DNA of 23,484 nt from NCBI GenBank assembly GCA_024364805.1, contig CM044502.1, forward strand, positions 116,363,923-116,387,406, given 5' to 3'. This DNA is from Euprymna scolopes. Its lineage: Eukaryota > Mollusca > Cephalopoda > Sepiida > Sepiolidae. Positions 18,817 through 23,484 of the stretch are shown here, piece by piece; within the stretch, counting starts at the first letter, position 1, and each line of letters begins with the position of its first letter. A program made the translations under genes and the position numbers. The notes below the pieces were generated by a model. It worked only from the letters and a program-made list of their open reading frames with translations. It made no database searches and was not told the DNA's origin.

Positions 18817-19594
18817 TTAGCGAATCGATAGTACAGCCTAGCAAGAAAAACCAACAACTCGACTGCTGAAAATAACTAGTAATACGCGTGTTTTAATTTT
18901 TAATTACTCTGTACTTGTTATGAATAAGAAATGTTTTTTTTTTCAACTAGACTGTAGTTTCACATAACATTTTAATAAAAAAAGATACCGTAAAATTGAA
19001 TTTTATCGTCATTTCTTTTCATAATTGCTCAAACAAAACAATGAAATGAAAAAAATAAATACATTTTTTACGTTTTTTTTCTAAACATGACTCTAATTAC
19101 ATAAACAAAAACGTTAAATTTCATAGTCTTTTCTCTGCATAATGTTATCAAAGGCAAGCTAAGTTACTTTTTTTTTTACCTAACTAGATATTTTTTGTGT
19201 TTTAATTTACTCATTTACATTTTTTACACTTTTATTCTTAACTAAAAAAAAGGACAATAATGTTTGCTATTCTGAAAGATTGCATTTTTTTAGTTATTTT
19301 ATTTCATTTAAAATTTTTTTAGTTATTTTATTTAATTTTAATTTTAATTTTATTTTATTGTTCTGGTTTTGGTAATTATGCAGAAGCGCGTATATTATTA
19401 TAGAGTCGCGATTTCAGAAGCAAAACATAATGTATTTGGGTGCCACTAGCTAAAATTGAAACAGAAACGGTAGCATTTAAAGCTGATGACGTTCTCACTA
19501 GACCAATATGACATGCATATGAACTGAATAAAGATTAAAAAATAAAAATAAACTAAGATGAACGTAAAAAATGTATAAGGATGTTTTCTATGTT
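18817..19594. other. Very AT-rich stretch
   Basis: Many T and A homopolymer runs with nothing recognisable. TTTTTTAGTTATTTTATTT occurs twice near 19287-19334. Confidence 0.5.
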
Positions 19595-19685
19595 GACCCA
19601 TTTTTGACCGCTTAAAACTTATTTTAACCGGCTAAAGACCCATTTTTGACCGCTTAAAACTTATTTTAACCGGCTAAAGACCCAT
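19595..19685. repeat. Perfect 42-bp tandem duplication, 2.2 copies
   Basis: Units 19595-19636 and 19637-19678 are identical, starting GACCCATTTTTGACCGCTTA and ending AACCGGCTAAA; a third starts with GACCCAT. Perfect identity means a recent event. Each unit has a half-symmetric core (GACCGCTTAAAA...AACCGGCTAAA). Confidence 0.95.
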
Positions 19686-20541
19686 AAAAACAGTTCGTAA
19701 AAATACAATCACTTGAGGCCCTTAGCATCTCTGTGCGACTTTTAGTTTCGGAGGAGATAGAGTTTGAAAATATGGAACCTAACAGACAGGCATATATATA
19801 TTAGATTTTCTTTACATCTAGTACAATTTGTATTGTGGCCACTGGAAATTTCAATTGGTTAAAAAAATTCAACTTTTAGAAAAATAAACAAACTTTTCCA
19901 TAGAAAAATCCACAAAAAAATTTCCAGAAAATCACGTTTTGCTTACCTGCTCGGTAAAAAACGGTAGAATAGCTCGAATATGGAGGTTTATTTTACATTA
20001 AATTTACATATAAAAATGATCCACACTCTTAATTCTTAAATTTATATTTTTGTTTATTTCTTCTCGCTTGATAGGTGATGTTCCAGACTATCAAAGAAAC
20101 CATAAAAGGAGTGAAAAATAAATGCAAAACGAATAAATGTTACCAAAGGCATGATAAGTAACTGTTCTACTTAGTAAGAATGTATTTAACTTTTACAAAG
20201 GAAACAGTTCGAACTTTCGCATTACATAAATATAAAAGTTTAAACATAAAACAAAAATGAAAAATATGTTAGTAATTAATTTTCAATTCATGAAACACAT
20301 TTTGAATGCATTTAAAATAAGTGTCAAAATACACTTGCACTTTTTATATTGCACATTTTATATTGCACATTTTCAATGCCTTTTGTGCGCCCTCTTAGCG
20401 TCTGAGAAACTTGAAAACTAAATTGCCGAACAGAATCAAAATATTATTTGCTAAAAATAATTTCTTTAAGTAGCCGGAGAACTTATTACTTTATATTGCC
20501 ATCCAAATCCGCCATCTCTAATTCCGAATTTTTTTTAGTAG
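19686..20541. other. Unassigned stretch, possibly part of a dispersed repeat
   Basis: The block at about 19860-20000 (CACGTTTTGCTTACCTGCTC, GGTAAAAAACGGTAGAATAG) looks like a repeat I associate with octopus non-coding DNA, but no copy lies in this window to prove it. A 14-bp direct duplication (TTTATATTGCACAT) lies at about 20343-20372. Confidence 0.35.
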
Positions 20542-20720
20542 AGACATAAACTGAAATCAAAGAAATTAGCCGACACATGTCGTGTATAGGTGTGAAAAGT
20601 TTTGAATCTACTATTCCTGTTAATGCCGAATAAATTTGAACAAATACAGACATATAAACGGAAATCAAAAAAGAAATGAACCAACACATGTCGCATATAG
20701 ATTCGAAAGGTTTGAATTCA
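20542..20720. repeat. Diverged tandem duplication, about 106-bp spacing
   Basis: AGACATAAACTGAAATCAAA at 20542 and AGACATATAAACGGAAATCA at 20648 begin two copies. They share CACACATGTCG-type sequence and end in a GAAA(A)G(G/T)TTTGAAT block. The minus-strand open frame at 20486-20689 shows the doubled peptide (ISVYMSV / ISVYVST) only because of this duplication. Confidence 0.75.
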
Positions 20721-21778
20721 TTAAGTTAATTACTGTCCAATTCGTCTGAGGCTAAGACTTTGAAATTATCTTTGCCAATGATATTCTTAAAGATTAACTC
20801 TTGCTTGAAAGCAAATAAGTCGATTTTTCTAAGTTGGGTGCGCGTTCTAAATAAATAAAATCCTATTACCAGATTTAATTCATCATAATCCATTTTGATA
20901 TATTCATAAATATATCATATTAATATTTCGAAAAAAATCAATACCACCGTGATTGTTCGAAACGTAAAAGGACTTCGGCAGTATTTAAACTATCGAATAG
21001 AAAGTCACTTAAATATTATTTGCGGTGTTGCGCTTAATTCCCATTTAAAATTATATCCCCCAATAGGACGATAAGAAAATCTATTTTAATTATTTAAGTC
21101 GATTTTTATTCCGTAGTTGCTTAATGTTTCCAAAAGCACGTAATGTCCTGCAGCTAATTCTCTACTGTCCAATTTTCCGTTGCATCATTTAATTATCGTG
21201 TTTGTTTCTTGACAAAAATGTTTTGATTAATTTTTTCAACATTTTTCGGAACGTATAAATCATTTGCTTTCTTTGAAAGGATACCTAGAAAATTCATGCA
21301 GCTAAATTTTTTTTGTTTTACAAGTAAAATAAATTTACATCGTATTTTGATGTTATTATCATTTTAGTTTTAGTGATAATTTAAAAACAATAAATATTTA
21401 TCATAAGTACCAATAATGAAAAATTAGGTTAAGAATTTAAAAGAATCAGTTTTGGAATCGGAAAATATGGACACATTTTTCCGATTTAGATACTTCCAAA
21501 AGTTTAGATATTTTTACAGCCTTAGTATAAAATTTCAGATTTTTTGTGAGCCTTCATTTATTTATTCTATTTTTGTGTTTTGCTCTCTCAAAATGCTACA
21601 ATCTGGCATAAGCCGCCCGGGGAGAACCACCCACACTAAGAATGGAGAATTAAGTCACAAAAACTATATATTGGTGAATATAGAATGATTCATTTATTTA
21701 ATAAGGGTATACATACATGTAGTTGGGGGGTAGAAGGGACTCTTTATTATTGAATTTATTCTCTTCTAACTCACTAAG

Positions 21779-21780
<2 letters not shown>
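20721..21780. other. Unassigned AT-rich stretch
   Basis: No gene. A short GC-rich island (GCCGCCCGGGGAGAACCACC, 21611-21630) lies within the 78-codon plus-strand open frame 21452-21688, which shows no other coding sign. Confidence 0.4.
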
Positions 21781-21831
<51 letters not shown>

Positions 21832-21855
21832 TAGATGGATAGATAGATAGATAGA
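21781..21855. repeat. (TA)n followed by (GATA)n microsatellite
   Basis: A TA run of about 49 bases, then six GATA/GATG units. Confidence 0.97.
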
Positions 21856-22282
21856 GCTAGGTAATTAAATATTGGTCTTTAGTATAGACTAATGTTCTAA
21901 AGCAAAATCCACATTTTCTTTTTTCAACTTAAAAAATTTCAATATAAAAAAATATATGTTTATTGCAAAATCTGTCTTTCTATTCACCTTGTATTTCACT
22001 CACCAGTTCTCATCACAGCATTTATTGAAATTCATATCAGAGGCTGCTTGAACAGTCTCGAATTCGGCGTTAGTAATTAATTCTTCACTAAAATATGGAC
22101 GTGAGCTCAAAGACGTTTGAAAGTTTTACAAAAAAATAAATATAAAAATTTTGCGTCAAAGTTTCAGATAAGAACTTTCATGGAAGCAAATTCAATGAAC
22201 TTTCTTATTAATCAATTTGCGATTGAAAATTTTCTCCGACTTACAAGTAGACATTGACAAAAGTGATTATCAATGCAAATAC

Positions 22283-22283
<1 letters not shown>
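21856..22283. other. Unassigned AT-rich stretch
   Basis: No feature recognised on either strand. Confidence 0.45.
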
Positions 22284-22340
<57 letters not shown>

Positions 22341-22341
22341 T
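22284..22341. repeat. (CA)n(TA)n microsatellite
   Basis: About 21 CA units pass directly into a short TA run, about 20 bp before the Penelope-like fragment. Confidence 0.97.
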
Positions 22342-22360
22342 AAATGTACTTAAATATTAA

Positions 22361-22876
22361 ATAGCAACCAAGAGCCAAATATACCTGAACTCAATAATAC
22401 TAGATCTTGTAATTGTTTACACAAGCCTGGATGCCTACCTGAACGCAATTGCTTACTCAAATCTGTGGTATACAAAGTAACCATCCTTACTGAAGAAAAT
22501 CCATATATATGTAAATATTATATTGATATGTCTGGTAACACCTTCAACAATAATTTCTCCAGTCATAAATATTCGTTTAACAATCAAAAATACAAGAAAA
22601 GACCATCACTCGCCACATACTATCGGAATTTAAAAGAGCAGAATTTAACATCAATTCTAAGGAAAACCTACCCTTAACCCTAACCTTAACACCATTCTAA
22701 GGAAAACAAGCACATGCAAATATCTTACCTCGCCTTGCTCCCTTTGCTTGAGCGAAAAACTGTTTAATTCCATATTCAAGGAAATAGAAAGGCTTCTTAA
22801 TAAAAAACCTGAAACGCCTATTAACTGTGGACGCTATAAATCCCACCTTCTTAGCCACTTTGATTTCCTTTCATAA
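22361..22876 (+). mobile_element. Penelope-like retroelement, 3' fragment with GIY-YIG endonuclease region
   Basis: The translation has a Cys-rich linker (SCNCLHKPGC, RNCLLKSVVYK) leading into the nuclease domain. VVYK and YYIDMSG stand where GIY and YIG motifs lie in these elements, followed by FNNNFSSHKYSFNN. Further on are KYLTSPCSLCLSEKLF and a LLNKKPETPI block typical of the domain's C-terminal half. In Penelope-like elements this domain follows a telomerase-related reverse transcriptase and cuts the target for insertion. The reverse transcriptase is absent. The copy is broken and fairly old. Confidence 0.8.
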
Positions 22877-23484
22877 CTCTGAAATATCTTTATCTTAATT
22901 GTTTTTTCATTCTTATATTTTTAGGAACTATATAACACGCGAAATTATGCCTTGATTACTCGTCATTTTACAGTGTGGTTCTTGTTGCATACCATCGTCT
23001 CTCCTCTAATTTACTATCTCTTACTATTTTGTCTCCTTCAGTTTACCATCTGTCTGTTTGTTATTTAATTTCATAACCCTCTTAGATGTATTACTTTTTA
23101 TAGCAATTTTAATTCTATCTTTCAAGTAACCTTTTAATATTTTCAGGCTTTTTAGATTTTCTAGATCAAATTTTTTTACATTAAAATTTTTTTTATATTA
23201 AAATAATTTTTTAAAATTTTATATTAAATAAAATATTTTAATCTACATTTTTTATTATTTACTTCTACATGATTGTATTATGCTTTGACACCTAATGTCC
23301 ATATCATTTTCATAATTATTACTGTATTTTAATATTAATCTCCTATTATGTAATTCTAATAATCAATCATTATTCTTACATTTATTTTTATCCGTATATT
23401 CTAGTTGATTTTCTACTAAGGATTGTACATATTTGTATAACTTACTAAATTTTATTTATATTTTTATATTTATTGTATATTTAT
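22877..23484. other. Extremely T-rich tail of the window
   Basis: After the retroelement stop the plus strand is strongly T-rich, with few G residues after about 23070. The first part may be 3' non-coding sequence of the Penelope-like element. No second gene or terminal repeat is seen before the window ends. Confidence 0.5.

Noticed and set aside
18411-18857. 148-codon minus-strand open frame
   Set aside because: It is antisense to the family Y LINE and starts beyond its poly-A tail (translated as a poly-Phe run).
19945-19960. U1-snRNA-like phrase GCTTACCTGC
   Set aside because: A 10-base likeness to the U1 5' end with none of the rest of the RNA.
20486-20689. Membrane protein with doubled ISVYMSV segments
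   Set aside because: The doubling follows from a diverged DNA duplication, and hydrophobicity follows from AT-rich codons.
22672-22695. Telomere-like CCCTTAACCCTAACC motif
   Set aside because: Only about two imperfect units within a retroelement relic. This is too short for an interstitial telomere repeat.

Overview
This looks like an intergenic or intronic stretch of an animal nuclear genome. It is very AT-rich, with long dinucleotide and tetranucleotide microsatellites and many small repeats. Its relics of several mobile-element classes are the kind seen in molluscs; the LINE 3' ends, the DD37D-like mariner and the Penelope-type nuclease resemble octopod cephalopod repeats I know. The octopod call is inference. 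I see no intact host gene, no rRNA or functional tRNA, no CRISPR array and no bacterial or phage-like gene cluster. Nearly all open frames are fragments of transposable elements or chance readings through microsatellites.

Layout. 1-583: non-autonomous DNA element with perfect 40-bp terminal inverted repeats. 584-5165: AT-rich DNA with hairpins, a long (TA)n and the first copy of a dispersed repeat. 5166-6195: compound microsatellite, second copy of that repeat, a LINE relic and an inverted copy of an (AAC)n-associated repeat. 6196-8953: AT-rich DNA, a (CA)n, a long polypyrimidine tract, a Z-DNA-type tract and a tRNA-derived SINE head. 8954-9826: first deletion-derivative mariner. 9877-10161: first copy of an unnamed 0.27-kb repeat. 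10516-10704: almost spacer-free palindrome. 10880-11412: degenerate 55-bp tandem array. 11617-12490: (AAC)n-associated repeat followed by a young 5'-truncated LINE. 13041-14785: second copy of the unnamed repeat, a 150-bp LINE tail, a LINE relic and a second mariner. 15331-15440: CpG-rich patch with splice-like signals, the only candidate for host coding sequence. 15702-18816: three further LINE fragments, one ending in an (ATG)n tail. 18817-22283: very AT-rich DNA with small tandem duplications. 22361-22876: 3' end of a Penelope-like element with its GIY-YIG-type endonuclease region.

Nothing here works together as a pathway. The window records serial transposon insertion and decay. The most informative points are two mariner copies that share one internal deletion, the 189-bp palindrome, insertion of a LINE beside (AAC)n tracts, and the CpG-rich patch. 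I found no convincing new biological system.
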